Of a DNA stretch of 64,000 nucleotides, positions 1-10,885 are shown in pieces. The stretch is from Eustoma russellianum. Its lineage: Eukaryota; Streptophyta; Magnoliopsida; Gentianales; Gentianaceae. Position 1 is the stretch's first letter. Every line of letters starts with the position of its first letter. Location: positions 17,373,142-17,437,141 of the forward strand of contig AP025071.1 of assembly GCA_036186865.1 (NCBI GenBank), read 5' to 3'. Below the pieces are notes generated by a model. That model was not told the DNA's origin, ran no database searches, and saw only the letters and a program-made list of their open reading frames with translations. Position numbers and translations under genes: made by a program.

Positions 1-130
1 AAATCACTGATAACATAACTTGTAAAGATTACTAATATAATTTATTTAACTTCTCTCCCTGGGAAGATTTCTCACTGAAACTAACAAATTTAACGCACTT
101 CATGCGTGTTTTTGAATGGTTAATCATAAC

Positions 131-283
131 ATGGACGTTCTCGATGTACTAGGCTACCTCGTTTACACAGAGTCCGAGGAGAGGTCGGATCACTTCGTAA
201 TCTGATGTACGCAGGCTTACCTTACACTTTGTGCAATAGACTATTTTCGTGTTTCGAACCCGTGATCTCAAGACAATGATTGA
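131..283 (-). mobile_element. Au-like SINE remnant
   Basis: Read on the minus strand, this has the layout of the plant Au SINE: a B-box-like GGTTCGAA core, then a stretch equivalent to GGTAAGGCTGCGTAC, a CCGACC..CTC segment and a 3' part resembling TTAGTGCACCGGG. Its counterpart in the right copy is 42231-42366, so it predates the duplication. Short open frames here are incidental. Confidence 0.6.
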
Positions 284-538
284 TTCTCCTATACGAATAT
301 ATATCATAGTCATTTGTGATCTATTGACTTTTATATAGACAACTAAATAAATAAAAAGTTGATTTATAATTTTTGGCATAGAAATAATCTTTTGAACTTC
401 AAATTCATATGCTCATGTAAAAAAGTCATGATAATCTAACCATTTGTCGGCATATCCCTTCTTTTTATCAATCGTTCTTTATACGTACTTGAGGTCTACA
501 CCCTCACCTTAATTTCGAGGAAAATAATTCACTAAAAT

Positions 539-690
539 AAAAAGGTCACACTCGGTTCATATCCACTGCGTGAGTGTTCAGGGAGAAAAGACCTACGCTG
601 CCTTATCCACTTTGTATGGAGACAGTTTCTGAACCTCGACCTAGCACATCACCGCAAGCAAGCTTGCCGTTGAGCCAAGATGCAGAATTT
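539..690 (-). mobile_element. Probable tRNA-derived SINE
   Basis: About 150 bases present here are missing from the right copy (42620-42635). On the minus strand it starts with an A-box-like TGGCTCAACGG (around 679-669), followed some 30 bases later by a B-box-like GGTTCAGAAAC, and ends near a T-rich tail. The layout and length suit a short SINE. The A-box match to TRGCNNARYNGG is good and the B box is weaker. Exact ends and the target duplication are not clear. Confidence 0.55.
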
Positions 691-704
691 AAAAATGAAG
701 AATT

Positions 705-1059
705 CAAAAAATCTTACTAAAACTATATCATTCATAAGGGTTCAAGATGGAGAACAATAAAATGGAAATCATTGTGACATGTATTCACAATCTTATGTGC
801 TTCAATCGATATAGTGATATATATCGTACATTCAAAAGTCATAAGATGCAAGTATCATGTTCATGACCAAAACCTATGTATACATAGGAGAATGTTGGTC
901 AATTGTTAAAGATTTTGCACAAGTATTGTATACTGAAACATATCTTTGTAAATTTTCCTATGTCGGTAATTTTATCACAATATATTGTTGGAATATTTCA
1001 ATTATATAATTCAAATTATCTAAACATGTGGCGGCCATATGAAATTCATATTTAAAAAC
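705..1059. other. Duplicated backbone, no gene seen
   Basis: AT-rich sequence shared with 42630-42984. I see no coding potential and no mobile element. Confidence 0.6.
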
Positions 1060-1061
1060 GT

Positions 1062-1160
1062 TCTCGATACAGTAGACTCTCATGTTTATACAGAATCGAG
1101 AGAAGGGTCGGATCGCTTTGCGATCTGATGTACGCAGCCGTATCTTATACGTTGTGCAAT
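1062..1160 (-). mobile_element. Truncated Au-like SINE
   Basis: This is the 3' two thirds of an Au-like SINE on the minus strand. The right copy (42985-43165) keeps the fuller version; here the 5' part including the B box has been lost, leaving the backbone joined at about 1161. Confidence 0.55.
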
Positions 1161-1590
1161 GTTAAATCCATTTGACTTAAGTTGCTCACACTTCAGGGTG
1201 TTAAGACTTTTCGGAGGTTTCAGATGGTGCTTATAAATTTGATTCAAAGTCAAACTCGTTATTCCACGTATCTACTTTTTCAGCCAACGTTTTTTTCCAT
1301 TTTGAAATACTCAACAGCCAACGCTGCAACTAATTAAAAGTCAGATGATAATTTTTTATTTATTTTTAACTATTATGGTCATAAGTTGTTAATGTACATG
1401 GAATTAGCAGCTCTTCATGATGGCCTTAAAATTTGTGGAGGGATGGGTTTAGAAGGGTAGAAATTGAGTGTGACTCTTCGTCGGCTTTGTATATGATTTC
1501 TAAGCCGCGAGGACATTGGTCATCAGTACAAATACTCGCTTAAGTTACTCAACTAACGAGGGAAAAAAGTTATTCAACTAATGAGAATTC

Positions 1591-1773
1591 GGGATAGGAT
1601 CCCCTCACCGCTCCCCCCTCACCGCATACGTGACCGCGCGACTCGTGGCAGAAAGAAGGAGTGGTGAGGCTGAGTGAGAGTAACCCTCATCCAGCCTCAC
1701 CACCTCTACTGTTGCCACATGTCGCGTTCTGGGCCGTGCGGTGACTCACCGCACGGTGAGGAAATCTCATCCC
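1591..1773. mobile_element. Mutator-type MITE, 183 bp, 9-bp TSD
   Basis: A GC-rich 183-bp block absent from the right copy, whose unoccupied site lies near 51479. It is flanked by the 9-bp direct repeat TGAGAATTC (1582-1590 and 1774-1782). Its ends are inverted repeats: GGGATAGGATCCCCTCACCG at the left, and the complement of the right end reads GGGATGAGATTTCCTCACCG (16 of 20 match). A 9-bp TSD with such ends fits a Mutator-superfamily MITE. It also holds an internal hairpin, CCGTGCGGTGA/TCACCGCACGG. Confidence 0.8.
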
Positions 1774-1852
1774 TGAGAATTCTGGGGCTCGCATCGTACA
1801 CATTTATCAAGAAAAAACAGGCGGCTGATTGAAGGGTGAATTTAGGGGAATG

Positions 1853-2548
1853 GGATCGTACGGCTGGCAATGTTATATGGAATAGGCTGCTGAGACATCA
1901 AGAGGACACAGTCACAGACGATGAAAGTGGCAGAGATGAGGATGCTGAGTTGGATGTGTGGGCATACAAGTCTAGACAGTATAAGAAATGAGGTATACAG
2001 AGAAAGGTTAGGGATGACTAGTATAACAGATAAGATAAGAGACGGAAGACTGAGATGACTTGGGCATGTCAAGAGGAGACAGACAACGACGTCTGTCAGA
2101 GTAATTGAAAGCCTTACTGTAGAAGGAAAGAGGAGTAAAAACAGGCCCAAATTGACATGGAAAGAGCAGATTAGCATGACTTACTAGAGTTGCGCCTCTC
2201 TGAGGACATGGTCCAGGATATGAGTTCATGGAGACAGAGGATTAAGGTTAAGGATGGGTAGATAGGATATAGGGTCACCTTAGAGCATACTTAGAGGATT
2301 AGATAATCTCTACACTTTAGGTTGCTTGCACTTTTTTTTGTTGTGATCTTTGTCTTCAAACTATTTGTGCATATCTTTCTATTATCGTACTATCTATGCA
2401 GGCACATATAGAGCCGGGGGCCTCATTGGAAGCAAACTCTCTATCCGTTGAGATGGAGGTATTGTTTTTCTGTCTCTTACCCTCTCCAGACCCTAGCGAC
2501 AGCTTTTGATGTCGTTGGGATATAATTGGTATGATTGTTGTTGTTGTA
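1853..2548 (+). pseudogene. RTE-type LINE, 3' fragment of the reverse transcriptase ORF
   Basis: The plus strand from about 1930 reads as the C-terminus of a plant RTE-clade non-LTR retrotransposon: MCGHTSLDSIRNE, then GRLR-stop-LGHVKRR (a Trp codon turned to TGA), then a lysine/arginine-rich tail and WRQRIKV before the stop at about 2260. It ends in a 3' UTR with TTG repeats at about 2535-2547, the usual RTE 3' end. The right copy lacks it; there 51560-51845 holds unrelated sequence, so the exact junctions are uncertain. It is 5'-truncated and cannot move by itself. Confidence 0.75.
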
Positions 2549-4058
2549 TTCAGCATACTAAGGCTCTTGTAAAGTAAGGCATTATTTAATATCTTCTAGT
2601 TGTAAAAGGTCATATCCTGAGGTCATATCCTGATCTGTAGAGTTTTAATCGATTCAGTATCAAAGAGTTTCGTGTAGAATACAAGTCAGGAACTCAACGG
2701 TCCCTTAGATTGGTAAGGTTTTTACCATACAACCCACACAAGATGTCTGCTGCAACTTGACCAGTACCCTGTTAATCCAATTGGGCCGGATACTGTAGTC
2801 TAAATTGGTACTAGCATAACAATATTACATACACACTGCGTGTGTCATGTTTCGAACTTTCGTCTTTCTAGTTATACTCATGCATGCTTGCATAAAATTT
2901 TTGATATAACTACAATATCCTTCCAACAACGGAGGTACCATCTTCTTTTGATAAAAGCAAAAAAAAACTAAAAAATACCAACCAGATATTCAAAAATAGT
3001 GAAGTCGACTTTTCTTATGTATGCAACATAGCTACAATATTTTGTAATATTTCGATACAAAATCACGAAAATATTAAATGTTATATATCTATTATTCTTG
3101 TCCCGACATTGAAAAATATTAGTAAAATCTCTCCAAGACTTGGTGAATAATAACACATTCTTTATCATTGACTTTGTTCATTCAATGAAAAAAGTGTTAG
3201 TTCTTTGGGACGTTTCAATGTTATTCATATCTTTACAAAGAGATAAATGTATAAAAGACAATAATTTCATTACACAACAAGTATGTAAAGGATGGTCATT
3301 TATATGTCATTCAGCACATAAAAATATATTTTTCTATGCATAATTGTAAGACTTGTTAGCTGCAACAAATGGAGTCTCAAGATTATTCATCGATCATTTA
3401 TTAATTTGTTCAACAACGAGGAGCCGATCACATATTTGTGGTAGTAATGATTGCTCTACATAACTGAATTCAAAATTGAGTCTGAATACCTTAGAAGTTT
3501 ATTCATTGACACATTTAAAACTTACAACATCTGGTGGAACCAATCATAATAGATGTGAGGAATAAAGATATCGTTATACATCATAATTTTCGTTCGAACA
3601 TTGTCAAATCATATGATGGAATAAAGTAAAATGATTCACTAAATTGGCTGCTATTGGATCATCGGGAAACAACCTCTGTGTGTTTCTAAGACATAAGTAT
3701 AGTTGTGTATATCCGACTCCTCTATACCTTGCCATAAACGAAAATCTTTAAAGCAATGATATAATATTGTTGTTATTTGTTGCTTCATTGTCAAAGCATA
3801 AAAAATTCTTAATTTATTAAAGATTCAGTCTTCAAGGTATGATCTATGAATGGTGTTAAAGACAGAGCAATAAAATTCAAGACAGTCTCGAAGGAATGGT
3901 CTATGAAATGGTGTTAAAGATGAAACAATAAAGTTCAAGATTGAAGTATATTTTACTAATGACAAAAATAACCTTTTTATCAATGTAATCTTGACCAATG
4001 ATTTGATTAATAATTATTTCCATCAATTTACTAAATCTAATTCATTTAGTTTCATTAG
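2549..4058. other. Duplicated backbone, no gene seen
   Basis: AT-rich sequence matching 51850-54236. Positions 3358-3634 hold a single copy of the roughly 300-bp unit that is repeated four times in the right copy. Short open frames here are not supported by composition or similarity. Confidence 0.6.
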
Positions 4059-4799
4059 TTAACATATGATTGGACCCCAAAAAAAACAAAATCGGTTGCT
4101 GGACTCCTTTTTGGTGAGCACAAAATTATTGTACTGATTACAAGTTTGATAAATAAACTGAGGATTGCAGGCTGCTTCAAAAGAATGAGAGAAATTGCGC
4201 CGCACTGGATTCGGATTGACATTCAACCTGACCTGTTGTACATGTAATTTTCTTTTAACAGTGATTGCATAGCAAGTTTCTGCTATTTGAAGATCTCCAT
4301 GCATTGTTATAACTTTAGCTCAGAGTAGGAAACTTCATGCTAACATGAAATGGAGATAGAATAGCTTTTAATTGAATCAACACCGGCCTCCTTAATAAAT
4401 TGTTATATGTTGACCTCTCCTTGACAATAACAAAATCTACCCATAAGGTTTGACACCTCATAAGCTTATCCAATGTGACTGACAAGGTCACTAAATCTAC
4501 TGACTGAACCCCTCCAAAAAAATCTCAACAATAGAGTTGACACAAGGCATAATAATTGTCTTGCAACCCAAGTGCCTTAAAGAAATGTCTGCGGTTCCTA
4601 TGTCAACATAAGTTTCTCCGAACCTTACTTAAGTTAAATTGATGATGATCTCAATAACTACTCCTTCATTCGTATGTCTTTCTGGTATTTGATTCTCTGG
4701 TCTCTAAATCAGATCGTTTGATAATTTAGCATTCTTATGAGATGACTCATCCGAGTTGAATGTGTTTGTTGAATCTGATTTAATCTTTGACATTCTTGG
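4059..4799 (-). pseudogene. Ancient Tat retrotransposon remnant, protease region (left copy)
   Basis: On the minus strand this decayed segment parallels the region after the protease in the Tat element at 19400-19690. The better-kept right copy (54237-54980) reads VIVKERSTYNNLLRRPQ and SPFHVSIKF where the younger element has VVVKERSAYNILLGRPA and SPLHVSMKF. Here it has more stops. The Tekay element at 4800-14822 inserted into this remnant and split it from its gag part (14828-15115). Confidence 0.7.
4795..4799. repeat. Target-site duplication CTTGG, left of the Tekay element
   Basis: CTTGG occurs immediately before the element and again at 14823-14827 immediately after it. The unoccupied right-copy sequence near 55130-55140 has the site once, within ACATTCTTGG. 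Confidence 0.9.
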
Positions 4800-5559
4800 T
4801 GTAGCGCCCCAGCCCGATACTGGTATCGGAACCAGTGAACCCGCCGTAGTCTACTACGAGAACCACGAAGCGTCAAAGCAGATCAAGCGTACCTCATGCA
4901 TGACGTAAGATAAATCAGCGAAATGTCGTAACATTTAAAATTTCACCATCATTAATGTAACCAGAAAATACAACAAAAATAAAAGGGTTCTATCAACTGT
5001 CTAACATATCCTCTAGTACAGCATAATAAACATCAAGTTCTCCAACTTAAAGAAAGTAATCTGGCATCTATCTACTTCCATGCCCATCATCCCATTGAGC
5101 CCACTCGCCATAGTCCTCGATGAATATCAGTTCATATTCTGGCTCACCTAAAAAGGAAATAGAGTATCTGTTCTTAGCGAAAATATCCCCAGCAAGTAAC
5201 CCGTCTATACACCTTACGGGATCACACATGACGAGTCACCAGTGTATAAGTCATTGTCCAAAATAAGGTGCTCGGGTTAGCAAATAGCATCTTTATAAGA
5301 ATTCCTCAAAACAGATAAATCACATACATGATACGCGGATACGAGAACAAACATGTACTAAAACAACATATCACATAAACAAGACATAAACTAGTCACAT
5401 TTCTTGCATGTCAAATCTTATGCTTCGTGTATCATGATGCATGTACTTCTTTAAAACCACACACAACACCCATGCGTATGTCTTCCTTCATAAACATGTC
5501 ATGCGTATCATTTCACAAAACATTTCATAATTCTTCTTATCATATTCTTCGCGTAGCAG

Positions 5560-5810
5560 AACTTTATACCCTGTGGGTGATCAGTCCACAGCAAACAGAA
5601 CTTTATACCCCGTGCTGAAAGGTCCATGGCCCCATAACATATAACTTTATACCCCGTGCTGAAAGGTCTATGGCCCCGTTACATATATCATATATCCGTG
5701 CTGATAGGTCCATGGCCCCATAAAATATTTTATACCCTGCTGTTGATTCACAGGTCACGCTTTTATACCCTGCTTTCGCAGGCGTGACTTCTATACCCTG
5801 CGATCAACCA
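5560..5810. repeat. Short tandem repeats in the Tekay 3' LTR (TTTATACCC units)
   Basis: A run of imperfect 35-50 base units each opening with TTTATACCC(C/T) and several continuing GTGCTGAAAGGTCCATGGCC. The same array is in the 5' LTR at about 13000-13250. It lies upstream of where the element's transcript should begin or in its leader, so it may have a regulatory or packaging role; this is inference. Confidence 0.7.
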
Positions 5811-6194
5811 GCAGCCATAGTTTGCCTTTCGAAAATTTTAATCTTTTCTTGTAAACACATGTTCTTTCGCAAAGCTATCCTCAAGTCAAATGCAAGTGCT
5901 CATGTCATGATGCAGGATGCTGATGTAACTTCGTATCAAACATGTAACACACACACACATCTTACATATGAAGTATACGGTCTTGCACCTCCCACACTCC
6001 ATGTTCGTATCTTTCCAAGTCTGTTCGTCTTACTAATTCACTTGGGATTCAATCTTATTCTTACTTAGTCAAACTTACCATCTATTCCTCAATTACACCT
6101 CAAATACCTTTGCATTTTATGTTCAAAAGAAGTGTATAGAGTTACTACACATACATAGGGCACCTAAAAGGTCAAAACGACTTCCAGTATACTT

Positions 6195-6430
6195 GGAACG
6201 CCACATGAGGCGCCTAAAGGGGACATGAGGCGCCTATTCTAGGCGTTCGAAGTGTTCGGGGATGTGCCGTATACATCAAACGCCTACATGAAGCGCCTAA
6301 TGTGACATGAAGCGCTTAATGTAGGTGTTCGAAGTGTACGGGGATGCTCTGGGACACATTGAACGCCTACATTAGGCGTCTAATGTGACTTGAAACGCCT
6401 AATGTAGGTGTTCAAAGTGTTCTGACGGTT
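6195..6430. repeat. GGCGCCTAA/AACGCCTA repeats in the Tekay 3' LTR
   Basis: Irregular direct and inverted repeats of AACGCCTA, GGCGCCTA and TAGGCGTTCGAAGTGT. Opposed copies can pair, so strong RNA hairpins are expected. The 5' LTR has the same block at about 13600-13870 with a few substitutions. Confidence 0.7.
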
Positions 6431-7322
6431 CAGAACTGCAGTTTTTCTGCAGTAACTTCCTTCCATCACCTTTCTTCTTCACCCCTTCCATGTTAAACAC
6501 TTCAAGATCCATCTTACCATCTAAATTCATCATGCTTAACACACAACTAACATGAATTGATTCTTAGACATGTCTAATAATATCCACTCTTAACCTTCTA
6601 TCATTCACAACTTTCAATAGATATCTTCAACCTTCTCAACACAACAAGTCTATAACAATGCCATCATTCATCCTTCAATTCCCTGCAAATCCTCTCAAAC
6701 ATCTAAGGTGTAGACAACCAACACAAGAATATAACAAGACAATAAACACATCAAGAATACACTTTCATGGGCATGCTTGACAAACAACAAAGCACCACAT
6801 AGCTATTTTCAGAAATTTGGCCCAAAGAACATGACTTTACACAACTAGCAACAACAATTACATATAGTAAAGCATTTAACATAGACAAGTCAAGATTACT
6901 AATGTGTGATCCGCATTTTATCTTTATAAGAACATAGGGCCTATAGAATCAAAATTTGAGTAAAGCGTATAGAAAGATTACTTGCCTTGGAATCTAGATA
7001 CGCTTACGAGTGTTTGGCAGAATTTCTGTAAAGATTGAACCTAGATTGGACGCTCTTCCTTCCTTTTCTTCCTCTTCTCTTCCTCTTCTTTCCTCTTTCT
7101 CCTTCCCTTTTCTCTCTGGCGGTTTTCCCCTCTCCTTTTTGGTGTTATAATCGATGGCTACTTTGGGTAATTTACCCTAATTTCTTAATTTCCCCATTTC
7201 GCTTATTTTCTCACCTATATTTTATCTAACTCAGCCTCGTAAACTTATGCATTTAATGAAATTATATTTAAAGTTGACTTCTAACTAGTGAAAGTAGTAC
7301 TTAAAAGTCACGTGGTATGACA

Positions 7323-7337
7323 TTCTACCCCCCTTAC
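7323..7337 (-). other. Polypurine tract of the Tekay element
   Basis: Directly upstream of the 3' LTR in element direction the minus strand reads AAGGGGGGTAGAA, a typical primer for plus-strand synthesis. Confidence 0.85.
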
Positions 7338-7367
7338 AAAAAGTTTCGTCCTCGAAACTTACGTACC

Positions 7368-9209
7368 TTAGTCAAAGAGTTGAGGGTACTTCTCTCGTAT
7401 CTGTTCTTCGAGTTCCCAAGTAGCCTCACTTTCTGTGTGATTGCTCCACTGAACCTTCATATAAGGGATTACCCGCTTAACACTTGGTCCTTCCGGTCGA
7501 GAATTTTTATTGGTATGTCTTCATAGGTAACATCATCATTAAGTACCAAAGGTTGGGCTTCAATCACATGGCTTGAATCCGTCACGTACTTCCTTAGTTA
7601 TGATACGTGAAACACGTTGTGGACTTGTGCCAACACCGGAGGTAATGCTAACCTATATGCCAAGGCTCCCACCTTCTCAAGTATTTTGTAATGACCAATA
7701 AAACGGGGGCTTAACTTGCCTTTTACTCCAAACCTCATAATGCCCTTCGTAGGTGATACCCTCAAATAGACTTTCTCACCCACATTAAATTCCAAGGGTC
7801 GTCGTTTGGAATCTGCCCAACTTTTGTTGCGATCCTGAGCCGCCTTGAGTGTTTCCCGGATGACTTTCACCTTTTCTATCGTTTTCTCCAATAGCTCAGG
7901 TCCGGTGATGGTCCTCACACCTACTTCGTCCCAATAAACTGGGGACCTACATTTCCTTCCATACAAAGCTTCAAAAGGAGCCATGTGAATTGCGCTGTGG
8001 TAACTGTTGTTATAAGAAAACTCCATTAGCTTTTCCATTCCATCCTAACTCCCTTTAAAATCCAACACGCAAGCCCTTAGCATATCTTCCAAGGTCTGAA
8101 TAGTCTGCTCGGACTGTCCATCGGTTTGAGGATGATACGCGGTACTCAACCTTAATTCTGTACCTATGGCTTTCTGAAATTCAGTCCAAAACGTAGACGT
8201 AAACCGTGAATCTCGGACGGACACTATGCTTACTGGGACTCCATGCAAGCTAACAATACTATCCATATATAGATTCACCAACTTGTCAAGAGATGCTTCA
8301 CTTGAAACGGGTAGGAAATGTGCAGACTTTGTTAAACGATCCACAATGACCCAAATCATGTCATATCCACTTCTTGTCTTCGGTAAACCTGCTATAAAAT
8401 CCATCGTGACATGTTCCCATTTCCATTCTGGAATTTCCAATGGCATCAACAATCCACCAGGCCGTTGGTGTTCCACCTTGACTTGTTGACAAACTAAGCA
8501 CCTTTCTATAAATTCAGCAACATGTCGTTTCATTCCGGACCACCAATAATATTGCATGAGATCTCTATACATCTTGGTGCTACCAGGGTGTATTGATAAC
8601 CTCGAACTATGAGCTTCTTGCAAAATTTCCTTTCTAAGTTTGTCAACATCAGGTACACATAATCTTTCTTTAAACCATAAGCTCCCATCCTCTTTGATCT
8701 GAAATCCTTCAACTTACTATGTTTCACCTTTTCTGTTATTTCACTGAGGGTCTTATCATTCTTCTGAGCCTCTTTTATTCGATCAATCAAACTCGGTGTG
8801 ATGGTCAATCCTGTCAGAACGTTCACAGTGGATTCCACCAAATCCAAACCAAATTCCTCTATCTCTCTTTCCAATGGTGATTGTCGCGCATGGCTGGACT
8901 TCCTGCTTAACGCATCCGCCACTTTATTAGCCTTTCCTGGATGGTAATGGATTGTCAAATCGTAGTCTTTTAGCAATTCCAACCATCTCCGCTGCCTCAT
9001 GTTTAATTCTTTCTGAGAGAATAAATACTTTAAACTCTTGTGGTCTGTGAATACCGCGCACTTTTCTCCATATAAATAGTGCCGCCAAATCTTTAAGGCG
9101 AATACAACTACGGCAAGTTCAAGATCGTGTGTTGGGTAGTTTTGCTCATAAGGCTTTAGCTGTCTTGAGGCATATGCGATGACTCGGTCATTTTGCATCA
9201 AAACACAAC
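7368..9209 (-). pseudogene. Tekay pol, 3' part: RNase H, integrase, chromodomain-like C-terminus
   Basis: Continues the pol frame after the intron-like segment at 9210-9279. RNase H is seen at about 9209-8880 (YASRQLKPYEQNYPTHDLEL, FTDHKSLKYL, ADALSRKSS). A frameshift near 8620 leads into integrase (8623-8045): a zinc-binding region with HPGSTKMY and CLVCQQVK, a core with MDFIAGLPKT, and HPQTDGQSEQTIQ carrying the catalytic Glu. Where relatives have SDRD the sequence reads SVRDSRF, so a catalytic Asp looks lost to Val. A Trp to TAG stop occurs near 8046 and another in-frame TAA at 7598. The end, EATWELEEQIREKYPQLFD, is the chromodomain-type tail of Tekay elements, with the stop at 7368-7370. 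The product would have inserted cDNA into chromatin. Confidence 0.9.
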
Positions 9210-9279
9210 CTACAAACAAGGTATTAGTCTAAACTTAATTGGTATACAAGATCATAACCTTATACTATAGTTTACGTAC
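9210..9279 (-). other. Intron-like segment (70 bp) in Tekay RNase H coding
   Basis: On the minus strand, coding for SDASKNGLG is cut inside a Gly codon by a segment that starts GTACGTAAAC and ends TTGTTTGTAG, after which coding resumes CVLMQND. The exon side reads TTTAG before the 5' site and GTTGT after the 3' site, both consensus-like. A branch-point-like GACTAAT lies about 20 bases before the 3' end. The segment is about two-thirds A+T and contains stops. Relatives in this family read straight through this point. Removing it restores the frame exactly (phase 1). Confidence 0.7.
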
Positions 9280-10801
9280 CTAAACCATTTTTCGATGCAT
9301 CGCTATGAATTACAAACCCGTCAGTTCCGGAGGGTTGAGCCAATACTGGAGCTGTCGTTAATCTCTTCTTAAGCTCTGTGAAACTTTGCTCGCATTCAGC
9401 CGTCCACTCAAACTTGGACTTCTTTTGAGTAAGGCGACTGAGAGGTATGGCTATCCTTGAGAATACCTCAACAAACTTTCTGTAATAACCCGCTAGACCC
9501 AAGAAACTTCGCACTTCGGTGACATTGGTAGGTCTAGGCCATTCAGTGATAGCTTCTACCTTCTTCGGATCCACAGCAATCCCCTCCTCCGATATCACGT
9601 GACCCAGAAAAGACACACTTCTTAGCCAGAACTCGCACTTGCCAAACTTAGCGTACAATTGTTTATGTCTTAAGATGCCTAGAACAGTTCTCAAATGCTC
9701 AGCGTGAGTTTTCTCGTCCGAAAAGTAAACCAGAATGTCATCTATGAATACCACTACAAACTTGTCCAACTGTTCTCGAAAGACGGTATTCATAAGGTCC
9801 ATAAAAGCTGCAGGGGCATTTGTTAATCCAAACGGCATCACCAAAAATTCATAGTGGCCATATCTTGTGCGGAAGGCTGTCTTTGCGATGTCCTCGGCCT
9901 TCACTCGCAGTTGATGATACCCTGATCGGAGATCAATTTTAGAGAAGATTTTGGCACCCTTGAGCTGGTCAAACAAATTCTCAATTTGTGGAAGGGGATA
10001 CTTATTCTTGACGGTAACTTTATTCAACTCTCTATAATCGATACAAAGTCTCATGCTACTATCTTTCTTCTTTACAAACAAAACAGGTGCTTCCCAGGGC
10101 GATACGCTAGGGCGGATAAACTTCTTGTCTAATAACTCCTGCAGTTGTTCCTTCAACTCTCTCAACTCTACCGGAGCCATTCTATAAGGGGCTTTAGAAA
10201 TAGGTTCAGTTCCTGGAATCAAGTTTATCTCGAACTCGACTTCCCTCGGGGGTGGTACTCCGGGTAACTCTTCCGGAAACACATCAAGAAATTCATTGAC
10301 CACTGGAATTTGCTCGATAGCCGGTACCTCCTGAGTAACATCCATGGCATACACTAGAAATCCCTCAGCACCTTTCCTTAAGGCTTTGCACGCTTGTGCA
10401 ACCGACACATACACCTTCTTGGGTACTTTCTTTCGTTTCGGTTCCCCTTGAAACGTTACCTCTTCCATCTTAGCGTTCTTGATTGTCACTTGTTTCAATC
10501 GACAATCAATATTGGCGTGATACTTGGCCAACCAGTCCATTCCCAATATAACGTTAAAGTCGTACATCTGAATAGGGATCAGTGTGGCGGAAAATGTTTG
10601 TCCTACAAACTCTAACTCGCAACCCCGGTACTGCTGGTACGAAACCATAATTTGATCTCCGGCCTCTTGAACACGATACGGAGTTTCTAACCATTCAGGC
10701 AAACTACCAAGGTGCCTTAGTGAATCTCTTTGCTACAAAGGAGTGGCTTGCGCCGCTATCGAAAAGTACATTAGCAGGCATCTTATTTACTAAAACCGCA
10801 C
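9280..10801 (-). pseudogene. Tekay pol, 5' part: protease and reverse transcriptase
   Basis: Begins after the intron-like segment at 10802-10885 with NKMPANVLFDSGASHSF, the aspartic protease motif (catalytic Asp in FDSGA). A one-base shift near 10710 joins LGSLPEWLETPYR, from which the frame is open for over 470 codons. Protease end: LGMDWLAKYHANIDC. RT landmarks in order: YRMAPVEL, KKDSSMRLCIDYRELNK, FSKIDLRSGYHQLRV, YEFLVMPFGLTNAPAAFM, and the catalytic FIDDILVY, followed by FLGHVISEEGI and FLGLAGYYRKFV. These are typical of Tekay/Del chromoviruses. RT copies the element RNA into cDNA in virus-like particles. The RT catalytic residues are intact. Confidence 0.92.
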
Positions 10802-10885
10802 CTAAGGCCATATCAAGTTTTACACAAAAAGTTAAACACGTAAATACTTAATTCAATAAGAATTCAAACTTAATTTAAATGGTAC
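10802..10885 (-). other. Intron-like segment (84 bp) before the Tekay protease
   Basis: Coding for EATDVVA is cut inside a Gly codon (GCAG on the exon side) by a minus-strand segment starting GTACCATTTAAATT and ending ATATGGCCTTAG; coding resumes GAVLVNKMPANVL. It is AT-rich with several stops. Excision joins the expected protein without a shift (phase 1, again within a Gly codon). The 5' site GTACCA is weaker than that of the second segment. Confidence 0.65.

Larger units (their letters stand above)
4800..7322 (-). repeat. 3' LTR of the Tekay element
   Basis: 2523 bp. The plus strand starts TGTAGCGCCC and ends GGTATGACA, so in element direction it runs TGTCATACC...GGGCGCTACA. It matches 12242-14822 throughout except that it lacks 58 bases after about 7157 that are present at 14602-14660. 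It contains two internal repeat zones (5560-5810 and 6195-6430). Open frames inside the LTR are not considered real. Confidence 0.93.

Noticed and set aside
149..379. Host gene encoded at 149-379 and 42093-42467 (minus)
   Set aside because: The conserved protein similarity comes from the Au-like SINE and from the segmental duplication; indels between copies shift the frame, so no coding constraint is visible.
5427..6068. Frames repeated in both Tekay LTRs (and 12870-13511)
   Set aside because: Duplicated only because the LTRs are duplicated; cysteine- and histidine-rich by chance, crossing tandem repeats and with no homologous domain recognised.
7035..7526. Small plus-strand frames at the right end of the Tekay 3' LTR
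   Set aside because: Low-complexity CT-rich DNA and the antisense of the LTR and pol end; no domain.
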